Origin: Colius striatus
Taxonomy: Eukaryota > Chordata > Aves > Coliiformes > Coliidae
Direction of reading: 5' to 3'
Assembly (NCBI RefSeq): GCF_028858725.1
Contig: NC_084760.1
Location: forward strand, 92,873,867-92,937,866
DNA length: 64,000 nt
Shown here: positions 14,019 to 27,195 of the stretch, one piece after another
Numbering within the stretch: the stretch's first letter is position 1
Layout of the letters: each line of letters begins with the position of its first letter
Position numbers and translations under genes: made by a program
The notes under the pieces: generated by a model
Told to the model about the DNA's origin: nothing
Database searches by the model: none
What the model saw: only the letters and a program-made list of their open reading frames with translations

Positions 14019-16198
14019 ATACCCACCCCATTCCCTCATTTCCACATCCACAGCATCAGGCCAATGTAGCACAGCCACGTTTGTGGGTTTCTCTTAAACA
14101 TTCTGCATTTCATCTGCACTGAATGCCATATTTGGATTCTAGGATATCTCTTCAACTTATCAGACCTCTGTCATTTGTTTAAAATTATTAAAATAAGTGA
14201 GCTCAGGACAGATATTCATCTGGAATCCATTCAACACATCTTCTTCCATCTCCATTTGGGCAGGGAAATAAATACTCCTTCCAATTATCTTCTTCCATTC
14301 TTCCTCCAAACCAGTTTGAGTCCTTACTATAACAGTAATGAGCTCTAGACTACCCTTTCTACTCCTTTATGTGGGCTTGTGGGACACTCAGAGCATCATA
14401 AAAGTCAAAATAGATTCTTGATGTCTTCCCCCTTACCAACTAGAAAGATGAGCTCATTCAAGGAAATGGTTTGGGCAAGTTTATTCTCTTCAAATCCATG
14501 ATAGTTTTTTGGTTTGGTTTTGTTGTGTTTTTTTTTCTGAGAAAAAACCCTTACTTTTCATATATTTTAGTAATTTCAGCATCTTTTGAGGATAAAAGCT
14601 ATACTAATACATCCACAATTCCTCCAGTCATCCTTTTTTAACCTTCTTCTCATCAGTAATGCAAACTGTATTACCAAAATCAGCTGCTACAGAGCTTTAA
14701 CCAGTCACATTTAAACATCAAACCATGTATTTCTGGAGCTTATCAAACACAAAAGAAAAAGATGCCTCAGAACAGCCTCTTTTTTTTCCACGCTGTTTAA
14801 AGTGCAGTTGTTCCGCAAAAGAGATTTGGTAAGAGCATTGCAAGGGACCATGATTTTGCATCAATCTTTCTATGACTTGTTCATTTTATAAACTCAGAGA
14901 CAGCTCTTCCAAGTTTCAGTCCTAAACATTAACTCTGCCTCTGGAAGTTAGCTGTTTCTTTTCTGGGAACCCTACTGCTATCAACAGCAATCAACCTTTA
15001 TTAGCAAGAGCAATCCCACAGCTGGAAACATCCCAATTAACACTTTTTGGGGCAATGCAGAAACTAGACTAGTTCAACATAACATTGTTGGCTCTGTAGA
15101 ATAAACAAGCACTAAAAGAAATACTCCCTAAAGCCAGGAGGCATTTGAACGGACAAACAATATTGTACCTTTGCTTGCATTCAGGAAAAGAAACTAAAAT
15201 TATGAGCATAGATGTAAGCACTCAAAAGTCAGGAACTGTTGGTAAGAAGTTAGCCATTTTAAACAGGGGAATTAAAGAAAACATTAAAATACTCAGCCCT
15301 TATATATATCCAGGTCCTCTTCTGAAAATGCCCTTATATAGATCCAGGACCTCTTCTGAAAAAGAAGAATGGCTCCTCCTTGGCAGTGAGGAGCCATATT
15401 CACTGCCCCAGCAGCTGCACACCAGCTGGGAGGACAGAACTGCCCTGTATTTCCTCTGACTTACCCCCAACCACCTATAACCCTTTCTTCAACTCTCAAA
15501 CATTGCCATCGTTGCCTCCCACTTAGTTCCATCAGATTGTCTCTGCCAGTGATGACTTTTTACCTTATCTCTGCCTTGGTCCAGCTTTGTCAGGGACAGT
15601 TTTGTCACTCTCCATTCCACAGACTGACATTTCATCCGTCCCATTATAGCCTGAGGTTGTGGAAATAACTTTTTTCATTTTTTCCCTTCTAAACAAGATT
15701 CTTGCACATTTAGGAAAAGGGACCATATACAGGAACATCTTCCCTTAATCACCTCATGGTATTTTTGTCAAAGCCAGCAGAGTGTAAATGCCTCCTCCTC
15801 TCCCCTCCCCCATTACAATACCTCTGTTCCCACAGACCTTATTTTTCCTCTTCATTGGCTCCAGCTATTTCCCATGTTTCCCATGACATAGCACAATATT
15901 GGGCATTGTATCTGGACTGGAACTTCCCTCTGATTTACTCCAGCTGCTGCCTTTGCTGGGTGTTTTCACAGCAAAAGATTCTTTGCTTGTTAATATACAG
16001 CCACATGAGTGACACTCCAGCTTGAGTATTCCTGGGGGGTATTTCATAGGCTTTTATTTTTAAATTGCATTCTTGATGCTGGAGTAAATGCTGGGGTGTT
16101 TGTACTGCTGTGTCCCGAGGCTTGTCAAGTTGTTGTGGTTTTTCCACTTGTTTAATGGCAAAAAGCATTATAGCAAGCCTCATCCCCTCTCCTCCATG
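14019..16198. other. Intergenic DNA with a short tandem duplication
   Basis: Nothing recognisable except a two-unit tandem repeat at 15298-15364 (TCCAGGTCCTCTTCTGAAAA and TCCAGGACCTCTTCTGAAAA). A 104-codon plus-strand frame at 15145-15459 runs through it and has no family match. Confidence 0.6.
15298..15364 (+). repeat. Two-copy tandem repeat of about 33 bp
   Basis: CCTTATATATATCCAGGTCC then TCTTCTGAAAATG is followed directly by CCCTTATATAGATCCAGGAC then CTCTTCTGAAAAAG. The copies differ at a few positions. Confidence 0.85.
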
Positions 16199-16446
16199 GA
16201 ACACGAGGAAATGGGCTCAAGTTGTGCCAGGGGAGGTTTAGATTGGACATTAGGAAGAACTTCTTCACCGGGTGGGTTATTAAGCATTGGAACAGGCTGC
16301 CCAGGGAGGTGGACAGATATCCAAAAGACACGTAGTTGAGGTGCTGAGGGATATGGTTTAGTGATGGGCTTGGCAGTGTGAGGTTAGTGATTGGACTGCA
16401 TGATCTTAAAGGTCTTTTCCAACCATAATGATTCTATGATTCTACA
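16199..16446 (+). mobile_element. CR1 LINE 3' fragment
   Basis: Contains CTCAAGTTGTGCCAGGGGAG, GAAGAACTTCTTCACCGGGT, GGAACAGGCTGCCCAGGGAG and ends TGATCTTAAAGGTCTTTTCC AACC...GATTCTATGATTCTAC, the standard CR1 3' region and terminal octamers. About 250 bp, 5'-truncated. Confidence 0.95.
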
Positions 16447-16666
16447 GCTGCAGACAGATTATTATTCTTCTGTTCATGACGGCATCCCTAGTTTTTGATG
16501 TAACTGAAGAAGATCCTGATAGGGTGAGCAGGACATCTGGTCTGCTCCAGCCCCAGAAGCTCAGTAACTGAAATACTAAACTCTGGATATACGATCAACA
16601 GTGCAAAAGTGTGTCTAAACTTTGAGTTGAAAACTCTTTCTCTTTACAAACCTGTATGAATCCCTT

Positions 16667-16740
16667 TAGAATCATACTAGTTTGAAAAGACCTTTAAGAT
16701 CATCAAGTTCAATCACTAACTCCAAACCATAAAGCCCATA
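16667..16740 (-). mobile_element. CR1 LINE 3' end fragment, opposite orientation
   Basis: AGAATCATACTAGTTTGAAA then AGACCTTTAAGATCATCAAG is the reverse complement of a CR1 terminus. It faces the plus-strand CR1 fragment at 16199-16446 with about 220 bp between, so the two 3' ends form an inverted pair. It is more diverged than its neighbour. Confidence 0.8.
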
Positions 16741-16937
16741 CAAAACACACAATTTATTCCCCCAATACAATACATAGTCCCCCAAATACATACCATTTTA
16801 TCCCCCTAAACATACAATTTACATACAGAGCACACACAAGAAATATCATGCTATGGGAAGAAGGCAATCGAGGAATCAGCCAAAAAGAATGCAACTCCAT
16901 AATCAGGATTTAGGACTTAATACCATTAAGTACCATA

Positions 16938-17150
16938 GTGAGAGAGAGAGAGAAGTTATAAATCCAGTAGCCAAAGTCAAGGCAGAAAGCCAGAATAAAC
17001 ACCTGACCCCTAAAAGAAGGCTCACACTGCTCCAGCAGTCCTAGAATGTGAATACCCTACACGTAAGAGACTTCATGCAGCTTCAGACAGCCTTGGTCCT
17101 CAAGAGCAGCCTCAGGACCCTCCCTTGTGTGCATTGTAGTGTTCTAAAAA
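16938..17150. repeat. Dispersed repeat copy A
   Basis: It starts at a short (GA)n run and continues AAGTTATAAATCC, GCCAAAGTCAAGGCAGAAAG, AAGGCTCACACTGCTCCAGC, CTTCAGACAG and CAGGACCCTCCC. It matches copy B at 30438-30832 apart from the ~160-bp extra segment there. The (GA)n lies at the same edge in both copies, so it belongs to the element or to its insertion point. Confidence 0.7.
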
Positions 17151-20100
17151 GCTGTGGCACACAGCACAGTCAAAATACTAATACAGGAAAAACCCCTCTG
17201 ACACAAGAGAGACAATTCCCGATAGAAGTGCATTCTCTGTAGCCCAAAGGATGGAGTTGGAGGTGAGGGCTGTTCATCAGCTGTCATTTGGATAAAGTAG
17301 TGGGCCCTGAGCTTAGGGAGACAAAATTGATCAATTTTAAGCATGACTTTAAAGAAAAAAAACCTATCTTTCATTGATCCACTTCACATTCGCTTCTCTC
17401 CCTATCCTCCAAAAATCTCTATGTCTTTTGTCATAGTGAAGATTGATACTATTTGGGAAGATGAAGACCTAGATAAAATTAGTAAAGGACACCATAAAAC
17501 TTCATCTGTGAAAACTGAGCAATGGAAAACAGTAAATTCAAAAGACTCTTTAAACCCAGGCAAAGCATTGAGTGAACTAACCCAGTCCCCCTCTGAGCAT
17601 ATTTAGGTCTGTACATTCCCAAGTATTGTACATTTAATAAAGGTGAAGACAATCTTTACAACGTGCTTAACTGGATGAGATGAATATTTGATGTTCATAT
17701 CTCCAGAAACATTTCCAATGTATAATCAATAGCTACAAAGACTCCAGCTTCTACACTTGAAAAAGTACTAGTCTTGAAGTAATGTCTTTTGGTATCAAAA
17801 CAGATTCTTGCAACCCTCGCTGTCAAGAGTCAACAAGGGCAAAATGTTGACATGAAAGGGGCAGTTCACCTTTAGCATAGCACCAGATGCTCTGCTCTAC
17901 CTACAAGCTCTTTGCTCATGCTTTTTGAAGTTTTCTTTGCAACCACACACTGAGAATATGCATAACAAAAGCAGTTTGAAAGAAAAGCTGGCAGGCACAT
18001 AAACCAGCCAGATCCAACTTCTATCTTCTGTTATCTGGCAAGATTAGAGTAACTATGAAAACTGAGGGAGTCTGTTGCAGATGAGTGATTTTGGATTGGA
18101 TCACTTGAAGAAAAACACTGTCAAGGGTGTTAGCAAAAGTGATTTTAAATGACACTTCCACAAATGAATATTAAGAGAGTTAGATGTCATATTTCACTCT
18201 CACTACAGAGAAGGAACAGGAAAAGGAAAATCAAGTTAAGATCAGTTTAGAATTATTTGCCCAGTGACTGGAGAGAGAAAAGGGAGATCCTCCCATTTAG
18301 TCACTGTGTTCAGGATGTATCCTCTTGTTTTCTAAACTGCCATCTTAGAGAGGACCTAGGTAAGCCTGGATCCAAACTTAGTCTCAGGCTTGGTCAACAG
18401 TTTATGTCTAATGGAATTAATACAAAAGGCAAAGAAAGCCTCCTTAATAATACTTAATCATCAGCCCGTTACCAAAGTGATTGAATAATCTGTAGTCAAC
18501 AAAATGACACAAAGATGGAGTTAAAGTTTAACTAAATAATGGAGTTCACACAAGGCTTATGATGAAGTTTCTAAAACCACATACACAAACACACACAGAG
18601 TCTAACCTAGATTTTTTCCCCTTTTTGCCAATTGTAATAAATTATTGGTATCAAACGATCTTTGAACCTGAATCCGCTCGAAATTTAACTGTAGGGAATT
18701 ACTCACTGTTCTCTGCTGTCAGCATCTGTCAGCAGACAACAGCTGACTCTTCAACAGCATCTATCAGTGGATGGTCCTGGAACCATCATGTAAGCTTTGA
18801 GATCATTGTGAAATCTATTTGTTGAAATGGTTGTGAACTCTGCACCAAGCAGCATCCCAGCCCAGGGTCACAGCCAGCTGCCATCCTGGAGAACAAAAAG
18901 GGTCTCACCTGGGATCACTATTTACAGGATCACAAGATGGTTGACTCTGGCCAGTGCTTTTCTATTTTGGGCCACAATTCTTGTCAGGTAATTCTAGTAC
19001 CTTCTAGAATAAGCTACGTTCCAAGCAGCTAGAGTCTCAAGTGCGGTCCTCAAATAACAAGAGTTACAGGTACAATTAAGGAGCACTTAATTGTCCCAAC
19101 TCATTGTGCTTGTTGCCAAAATAAGGGAGTGACAGAATGTCACAGTCCACTGCACTTGTAACTAAGACAAGGACAGAATGTTATCTGGTCCTGACATCCC
19201 AATGTGGCCCAGGGCAGCTGCACCACTACAGAAACTCGCCAGTAGGCTAATAATACTGCTCACAATCACTAGCAAAACTATTAAATGCTGTAGCAGGATA
19301 GTACACACCTGCTTTTATTTAATTTCAAAAATTAGGGCAATAGAAGTACTAAGAAAAGCTACCTTGCTTAGAGCAAGGATGCTGGGACAACAAATCCAGG
19401 AGCACAATCCAAAATCCATTGTGCATCCTTGACACAATACTGTTTTCTAAGTGAGGTCAGACAACTCCAGCAACTGCAGCAGAGATTTTAAGTTTATAAA
19501 GCCACAGTTAACTTTGAATTAACAAGCAGTTTGTAATTTAACTAAAATAAAATGCATTTTAACTACGAAAAAAAGGCTATCTCAACTAAAAATGCCTTCA
19601 GGCTTACAGGATTAGTCTGCAGCTGATGTAAACAGGGCTTTGTTAAACTTGGCTATGTGGTTTCTAACTGCTGGATTGATGGCAGGCTCAAGACAAAAAG
19701 CTGACGAGCACAGTATGGTGGCATCAGAATGACCACTACAATTATTTCCTACTGCACCCTATGTGGAAATTAAGTTTCAGCAGCAGTATTTCGGCTTTTA
19801 GGTTCCTGTTTTTGCTAAATCAGAGTTGTACCCTCAGTAGTATGGGATAAATTGAAATAAGTTCTACATGATGAATATACATGAAAAAGGATGTAAAAGT
19901 TCACAAAGGAAGGAAAATATTTTTCATGTTTAGCATTTAATCGAGTATCTGGAGGCTTAAGGCTCTGGTAAGAAGGTTAAGGTTAGTCTCACAAGGTGGT
20001 TGTTTCACAAAGAAGTTAGAGGTTATTCCCAATACCTGTCAGTCCAGGCTGATCAACTGCCAGACCAGTAATGAAACAGGTAAAAGAAAAAAGAGAAAAA

Positions 20101-20508
20101 GCTAGAGAAACTGAAATGGCTTGTTCCTGCCTCAAAATCCAGCTCAGGCCCTGTAAGTAGCAGGAGAGAATGACTTCGGTCACTAGCAAGTGAGAGGCTA
20201 CTGAGGGAGACTTTGGGAAGCCTGGAGAAAGAACAGGAATTCATATCTGTTTGTCTACTTTTAAAGATGAATTTAAGCCTAAAAGAAGCCCCACAGTTGA
20301 ATAGTCCTCTCCTGACTTTTCTGAAGCAATTTTAAGACTAAAAAGCACCTGAAGGAAGCTGTTCTCCAGATTTTGAACGGAATAGTTCAATTAACAGTTC
20401 AGCAATGCTTCATCTGCACTGTAGCATATCCCCTAGGCTGAAACTAGGACAGTTGTGAAACAAATCTATTTTCATTTTCCTCATTGCTCTACACATTGAG
20501 CACTTAAA
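17151..20508. other. Intergenic DNA, nothing recognised
   Basis: AT-rich unique sequence. No coding or RNA gene is seen; plus-strand frames of 60-90 codons have no family match. Confidence 0.6.
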
Positions 20509-20870
20509 TCACAGAATCTTAATGGTCGGAAGTGACCTCAAAAGATCATCTAGTCCAATCCCCCTGCCAGAGCAGGACCACCTAGAGTAGGTCACACAGG
20601 AACTCATCCAGGTGGGTTTTGAATGTCTCCAGAGGAGACTCAACAACACATCTGGGCAGCCTGTTCCAGTGCTCTGTCACTCCCAGAGTGAAGAAGTTTT
20701 TCCTTATGTTTCTTCGGAACCTCTTATATTCCAGCTTGTACCCATTGTCCCTTGTCCTGTCATTGGCCACCATTGAGAAGAGCCTGCCTCCATCCTCCTG
20801 ACACCCACCCCTTATGTATTTGTAAACATTAATGAGGTCACCCCTCAGTCTGGTTTCTGTCCCCCCTCAA
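20509..20870 (-). mobile_element. CR1 LINE 3' fragment, minus strand
   Basis: Starts CACAGAATCTTAATGGTCGG and AGATCATCTAGTCCAATCCC, then GGGCAGCCTGTTCCAGTGCT, GTGAAGAAGTTTTTCCTTAT and CAGCTTGTACCCATTGTCCC, up to AATGAGGTCACCCCTCAGTC: a CR1 3' region in reverse complement of about 360 bp. The minus frame at 20582-20773 ([16 protein letters not shown]) is the usual CR1 3' pseudo-reading. Confidence 0.95.
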
Positions 20871-23800
20871 GTACTTTATTACCTTTCTACGACTTCAGAA
20901 AACTCAGTGCTCCATTTACAGAAAAAACCTACACACCTTAAATTCTGATTATTTGGGATGAATGTATTTTAAAAAGAAAATGAATATTGCACTGTATCAA
21001 AATAGCACCTCTTCTAACCAGGAAAGCATAGCCAAGGAAAAAAATTAATCCATTTTCACCAAGAAACTTGCAGCCCAAGCTTCGGCCACCTACTTCCCAA
21101 ACCAACACACTACCAAGAGGCGAAACTGAAATTAATGAGGACGTGGAATGTATATGCACTTCACAAAACATAAAAGCACCACTTTTAAGTTCCTGTTTGC
21201 TACACAGAATCTCAACCCAGCTGTGATGCATCTTTGCAGCACTGCACTGAAGTTTTCCTCTGTGAGCATCAGCTTTGGCAATGGCATCTAAAAGAGACTC
21301 TGAGATAAGTCTGTAACTAGAGTATTTTTATTCCTTTTAAAGCAGACGTCAAGCCATCTCTGAATTATTAGTGAGGAACTACTCCTGAAAAAGCTGTCTT
21401 CCTTACCTCTAGCAATTTAATACTACTGAAACTCAGTAGCAGAGTTCAAAAATCCCCTAACATTTGCAATGGCTGCATCACCCTGCAATGCCAGCTCCAA
21501 ATGGCACTAGCTAATGAAGCCATCAATTCCTTACTCACAAAGGAGACATTACTTGCCAGTAATTGCTGTTTATTTGTTCAGTATCTGTATCTCAGTTATT
21601 TGGCAAATCAATTTGAGTCCAGAAATGCTGCCAAATGCCTTTTATTTTTACTCAAAGCATGCTGTAGGGGTCATATTCTAGTATGGGAATTTATTATGGC
21701 ATTGATAACATGCAACACAATATGCAAAAGGTGCAACGTATAAATTGGAAGTAAGCAATTAAAAACAGTGTGAGCCATTCTGTTGCACTCCTGACAGTAT
21801 TAGAAGCAGGATTCCCAAATTCCAGTTAAAAAAAAGCACCATTTCCTGTTATTCAAGTTAGATTTTATTGCTTACGTATTTTTCAGAGATGCATAAAAAA
21901 CACCAGCGGTATTTACTAGATTACATCTAATGGCTCAAAACAATTCGGACTAAAAAGGCCAAACTCGTGTAACATGTCTCATATTGACTTTAGAGAAGCT
22001 GAGAAGAGTCAGGGCTTGAAGATACGCAACATTTATTCATAATAGCTGAGAGCATATAGAGAAACAACTGTGATTTGGGTCCAGCTACACAAAGCATGAA
22101 ATCTATTGCCTTTAGAGTAAGACCAACAACTTCACGACAATTAACCTGTCCTTCAGCAGGTATACAAAATGTAATTAACAAGCTATTATCCAATAAAAAA
22201 GCCAAGGCTTTACTGCTGGTGCAGGCCCTGGCTGTGCTCAAGGCTTCACAGACAGGCTGTGCTGGTCTGTCTGCACAATGTTCAAACCTCAGGCTGTAAC
22301 CCTGAGAGGCTCTTTGCTCGGGGAGTGGCATTTCACACCTGAACTCTTCTCTCGTTATATAAGTCAAATATGTCAAAGACATGACTTCAGATAGATATTT
22401 CACCTTACCTTTCTATGCCATTAACAAAAACAACATAAAAGCATATAAGTGAAAAGTAACACAGACAGAAAACAGAGTATTTTATGAAGGGCTTATTCCC
22501 CTCTCCTTGATTATTAACATTGTCACCTCTGGTTTTCCTCACATACTGTGTTTGGAACACATGAAATCCAGATACTCCAACCAACATTCATTATTGTAAC
22601 CATGCTATAGGTGCCACCATCTCCAAAGCCTTTTGCATCTCGATTCCTTCATTTTCAAGGAAGGAATTTGCATTGTCAGCTGTCAGAAATCCCATCTTCT
22701 GGAGTCCTCTTATTTGCCTACCACTGCTGTGGACTTGTGATTTCTCTACCTAGTTTCCCTAAAGGTGCACTTCTCTGTTCCCCAAGCTCATGTCTGGAGA
22801 TCTCTACCTTCAAGTGACTTTCAGATGCACTTCCATTACACACCATGTCAAATAGCTCACTTTCTTTGCAATCACTCTGTACCAGTAACTGCAAGTGGTA
22901 ATGGAGCCCAGCTGTTTAGCAGAACTCAAAATAAAACTGCTTGCTCCTGACTGAGAGCACAGAGCATCTTGCTGACTCTGTGATAAATTAGCATAGAAAG
23001 TAGCAGCTCACCAAGTATTACACAAGTGAAACGAGAGAGGGAAACACGTTTGAGAAGTAATCGATTGAGAAAAGAACTGAAAACCCATGTTTTCAGTTAC
23101 AAACAATAAACTGCAGAACCTGTGTATTTTCAGCTTCTAAGCTATCATTTTGTAGAAGTCTTCTTTGAAGAGTCTCTTTTTTTAATAATCTGTTTGAAGA
23201 GTACATGAAAGCTGTCACTGGTATGCAGCCTGTGTCTTCCCTTTCATATAGTTTGATACCTGTGCAGGAATGTGACCTTGTGAAGACTTACTATGAGTTT
23301 GCAACCACAACTTCACCAATGTCTGCTTGACTCCAGAGTATTTAGGAGTATTTAAATCACTGAAGTATTGGGGTTTTTTTCCACCCCATGAACTACAAAA
23401 ACAGAACAAACAAAGCAGATTCAGAGGCCTCATCCAACAATGCTGCCTCCAAAAATGTCCTAACCACACATTGACCTTGCCATGTTAGAGAGATATGCCA
23501 GTCTCCAACTTTGCTTAGTGTCATTTACTATTCCCTTTAATAACATAGACCTCAGAAAAAGTCACACATAAACAAAATAGAAAAGGCAACAAGCATTTGA
23601 TTTCCTTTCACTGCTGGAATAAGGACTCCTGATCAGCAGATAAATCATCCTCAGCTAACTGTGCTCACTCTTTGGGTACATGGTATTTCTTAAGCACTGC
23701 ACCTCCAGTGCACCTCAACTTCCAGTGTTTGACAGGACTGAACTCCTCAGCTTCCCCAGTGCTTCTGGAGGCAGTGGTCATCTCTTTACGTATGCTCCAT

Positions 23801-26337
23801 AAAGTCACATAGCAGTGCTAACTTCAGTTTTCTAAGAGACTTAACTCCTACCTTAAAAGTTGCTTTCAGGAGTTTGAACATGTAAATTGTTTCCATAACT
23901 GAGAGACTGATTCCCATACAACTAATAACATGTAGTATAAGAGTAAAAGATAAGAAAGTTATCTCCCTTTGCAGTCCAAACACTATGGAAAACATCTAAG
24001 CTAGAGAAAACGACATTCAAGGAGAAGTTACACACAGAGTGCAAGCTTTGCCCTTTGGGTCAGGCTACGAGATGTACCGCAAACACAGATTTTTCCAGTT
24101 ATCCTTGAAGATCTACTGACAAAACCAGTGCACATGCCAACAGCTTTTCATCCATGCCACTGTCTTTGTAGCATGGTAGGCACTCAGCAGTACCGGCCTG
24201 TACTCCTTAAGACTGCAAGTCTGCAATCGCTCCCTCAGAACAAGGGAAAGGATTTTTCACTTACCCTGTTAATTGCCTTGATGGACCAACTCCATCAAGG
24301 CTGGACTCATCTCAGGCCTCTCTCTGCTTCTTACCCTATACCATGTTGTCAACTTGTGGGACAGAGAGCTGTGGAGAGCTTTACTCATTAGCAAAGATTG
24401 CTGGGCAAAGACCATAAGGCGCATTGTTGGCCAATTTTTGTCTCAAGTGCATGCACCATTCACTGGCAGAGATAAGGGTCTCAGCCTAAGCACCTCATTA
24501 CATTCCGTTTCTCACCTGCTGCAGCCACAAGGCCTCGTGGCAGACTGCCTCCCCTAGATCCATGTTCAGGAGGCATTTAGGAGCCTGTCTGGCCCCAAAG
24601 CCATACTTGAGCTGCTGGGGCTGGTTCTGCAGTATCACAAGACTTACCGAGCCACAAAAGGTCAAACTGGTTTCACAACAGAGTACTGGGGAAAAAAAAT
24701 GTCAAGCAGCAGATAAATTACCTTCAACAAACCTTGTCTTTTCTTTTTTAGTGTACTAGGCCTACAACAGTGGGCAAGCAGCTTTAAGATTGCCCAGAAG
24801 GCCACCTCTGCTGACTATCTCAATTGGAGGATTCAAGCAGCAGGTTCCAAACCTATTTGCGAATTTTGAGTCCTCCTGCAGCCTTGTTCATTTCTAGCTG
24901 CTTCCTTCCCTGCAGCTATCAGCCTATACTGAACACTTCCAGAACTCTCTAATGCTTTTTCTCTCCTTACATCCATTTCCTTTCTACTGTTTCTTTTCTG
25001 CCTGTGTCAGTTGCTTGCGGACCAACTCCTAGAGACTCTGCAAAGAAAACCAGGATATAGTTCAGCACACAGCATAGTTAGCACAGATAACTTTATTGCT
25101 GAGTTGGAAGTTGTTCAGAGAGCAGGGACTTAAGTGGTTCCAGTTGGCTGGTGATAGAGTATTACACTGAAGATTTTAAGATGGTAAACATAGGGTGATG
25201 ATAGGAGATCAATTCCAACTCTACTGTGCTTGAGCAGTTGCAGAAGAGACCTGCAGTCACAAAGAGAAGTGAAAACGTCACACCAGTAACAGCTCTGAAA
25301 TAGGCTGTGAAGGGAGGAGAAGGTAGTCCACATAACTGAACAGCAATGATGGCAAAATTCAGTATCTCAACAGAGAGCATCAGCTTGCAGCAATACAGTT
25401 CATCTGCAGTAGTTGCTCCGTATTCTCTGCCATTTAACAGCTTATGAAGTAGGACATCAGACAAAGAATACTCACTGAGTAAGATTTGGGACACCAGGCT
25501 CTATAAAGTAAATGTTAGGAAATGCATTTGTGTAATGACTGAGAGTTCAACCAGGATCCATTTATAAAATGGAGATAATTTTATGAAGCCCTTTAACTTT
25601 CAGCATCACTGTGACAACCAGCTCCCCAGAGACTCTGCTGCTCAATGATGAAACTGCTGATGGCCAGGTAACAGGCAGACACCCACCCTTGCTATGACTT
25701 TATGATACTGCTGAGCTTTCCCAACAGCTAGAACTACAGGGCACCCTTCATATCTGGGGCAATTCTGCCAAGTTCTATTATACACTTTTCAATTAAAATT
25801 ATAAGCCTAGATTAATTCAAATATATTTTCTGATATGACACATCAGTTTTAACAGATTTAGGTTTTAACAGACCATCTCGAAGGAATCAAAATAAATATG
25901 TGTCTCCTGTCAGGCTGACACTCTTGAATGTGTAAATGCCTATTGAGACAGTGGATTTAGCAGACTTACTTCTCTCTCCATTAAGACTCTCTTAGATAGC
26001 ATGTAACTGAGCATTAATCCTCGGCACTTTCATACCCCAAAATCATCCCAAGACAAACAATTTAACTGAACTTTAGCCTATTCAAGTACTTTCCACTGGC
26101 CCCAGTTCCACTGAAATCACTGACTCCCTTTTCACTTGCTCTTTACCACAGACCATGCACCTCCCTCAGTGATCAACTAGAGTCAGAAAAATTTACAGTG
26201 CCCAAAAAGAATCATTAGTCTCGGCTACTAAGTCACTTTGGGAGACTTCTTCCTTGCTCCTCCCATCAGCCCAGTCTAGTTCACCTACCAAAAACAGAGG
26301 GAATCTTCTCTTGATTTTGCAAGCTTTCTATGATTAT
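20871..26337. other. Intergenic DNA, nothing recognised except one hairpin
   Basis: No gene or mobile element is recognisable. Open frames up to 137 codons (minus, 21990-22403) lack family features. A perfect 11-bp inverted repeat lies at 24275-24301. Confidence 0.6.
24275..24301. repeat. Perfect 11-bp inverted repeat with 5-base loop
   Basis: GCCTTGATGGA at 24275-24285 is exactly reverse-complemented by TCCATCAAGGC at 24291-24301, loop CCAAC. The stem is GC-balanced and would be stable as RNA. No longer precursor-like pairing extends beyond it, so a microRNA is not supported. Confidence 0.8.
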
Positions 26338-26471
26338 GCCTTTAATTTTGGACCACTTATTCACACTATTCTACTATGCTACTCCTGAAGTCTCCTAGAA
26401 ACAAATCAAACGTGATTTCTGACAAGGGTGAACTTCCTTAATGCTCAAAAAGTCTGTGTAAAACAAAAAAC
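26338..26471 (+). repeat. Duplicated ~135-bp module, copy 1
   Basis: This is the partner of 28161-28300, 1.82 kb away and in direct orientation. The long shared runs include TGCTACTCCTGAAGTCTCCT and TGATTTCTGACAAGGGTGAA. The flanks do not match, so this is either a local duplication or two copies of a short interspersed element. Confidence 0.9.
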
Positions 26472-27004
26472 CTGAGAGACGTGCTGGTAACCATTCTTTG
26501 GCACTGGAACTGAGTCCAATTAAACGTTTTCAGAAGAGCCTATATAAAGTGCTGATAATCACCAGTTTGATCAACTGCAGACCACCTTCCAATTTTCATA
26601 ATACAGAACTGTAAAAAGTAGATACCGTACCTCTCCTGACACCAACAGGCAAACTTTGTAACATTGTTCAGAATTTTAAAATCAGAAATGGTTATACTTG
26701 TTGCCTAAACACTACCTGAACAATAGCAGACAATTTTAGAATCCATGGATTTTTTTTTAAGGAAAACCCCAACTTTATAGCTCATTAAGGTTGGTGCCAA
26801 AACTGCCACTGGGCCCAATGGTTTACCAAAGTAGGATTATCCCACTATCTCTCTGCACAACAAACAGCAGCAGAGAAGCACAGCTTCAGATGCAAAGTCA
26901 GGGACATTTGAACAGCTACTCTCAACATTCTGCTGTAAAAGAAAACAAGAAAAAACTGTCCTTAGTGTAGAAAAAGCTACATTAATCTTTCACGGTTGTT
27001 TTTC
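26472..27004. other. Sequence between the duplicated module and the distal polyadenylation candidate
   Basis: AT-rich DNA with no coding signal. It may be intergenic or, if the ENAH transcript ends further downstream, part of its 3' UTR. Confidence 0.4.
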
Positions 27005-27010
27005 TTTATT
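27005..27010 (-). terminator. ENAH: Candidate polyadenylation signal AATAAA (distal)
   Basis: The minus strand reads CTAATAAAGAAA about 3.4 kb past the stop. Downstream sequence is A-rich and not strongly GU-rich, so this is weaker on context though it has the canonical hexamer. Confidence 0.25.
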
Positions 27011-27189
27011 AGCGGTATTGAGAATGTGTCATGAACATAAAAGCAGCAAGAGAAAAAGTCTGATTAACTGCTATTATTTTTCCCCCTGTTTTTTTGCCCC
27101 TCTTTCTCTTCACCAAGTTTTCTCTGAATACAGAGACCAAAGTGTACGCTGTGTGAGAACATAAATCAAATCATACATTGAAAATGGAT

Positions 27190-27195
27190 TTTAAT
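27190..27195 (-). terminator. ENAH: Candidate polyadenylation signal ATTAAA with GU-rich downstream element
   Basis: The minus strand reads ATTAAA followed about 15-40 nt later by TGTATGATTTGATTTATG, a GU-rich element. This is the best hexamer plus downstream pair I see in the region and would give a 3' UTR of about 3.2 kb. Confidence 0.35.

Noticed and set aside
24275..24301. Hairpin as a microRNA precursor
   Set aside because: The stem is only 11 bp with no extended pairing, too short for a precursor.
1..27000. A neighbouring gene such as LBR expected downstream of ENAH by vertebrate synteny
   Set aside because: I found no exon-like segment with its motifs; it presumably lies beyond the left edge.
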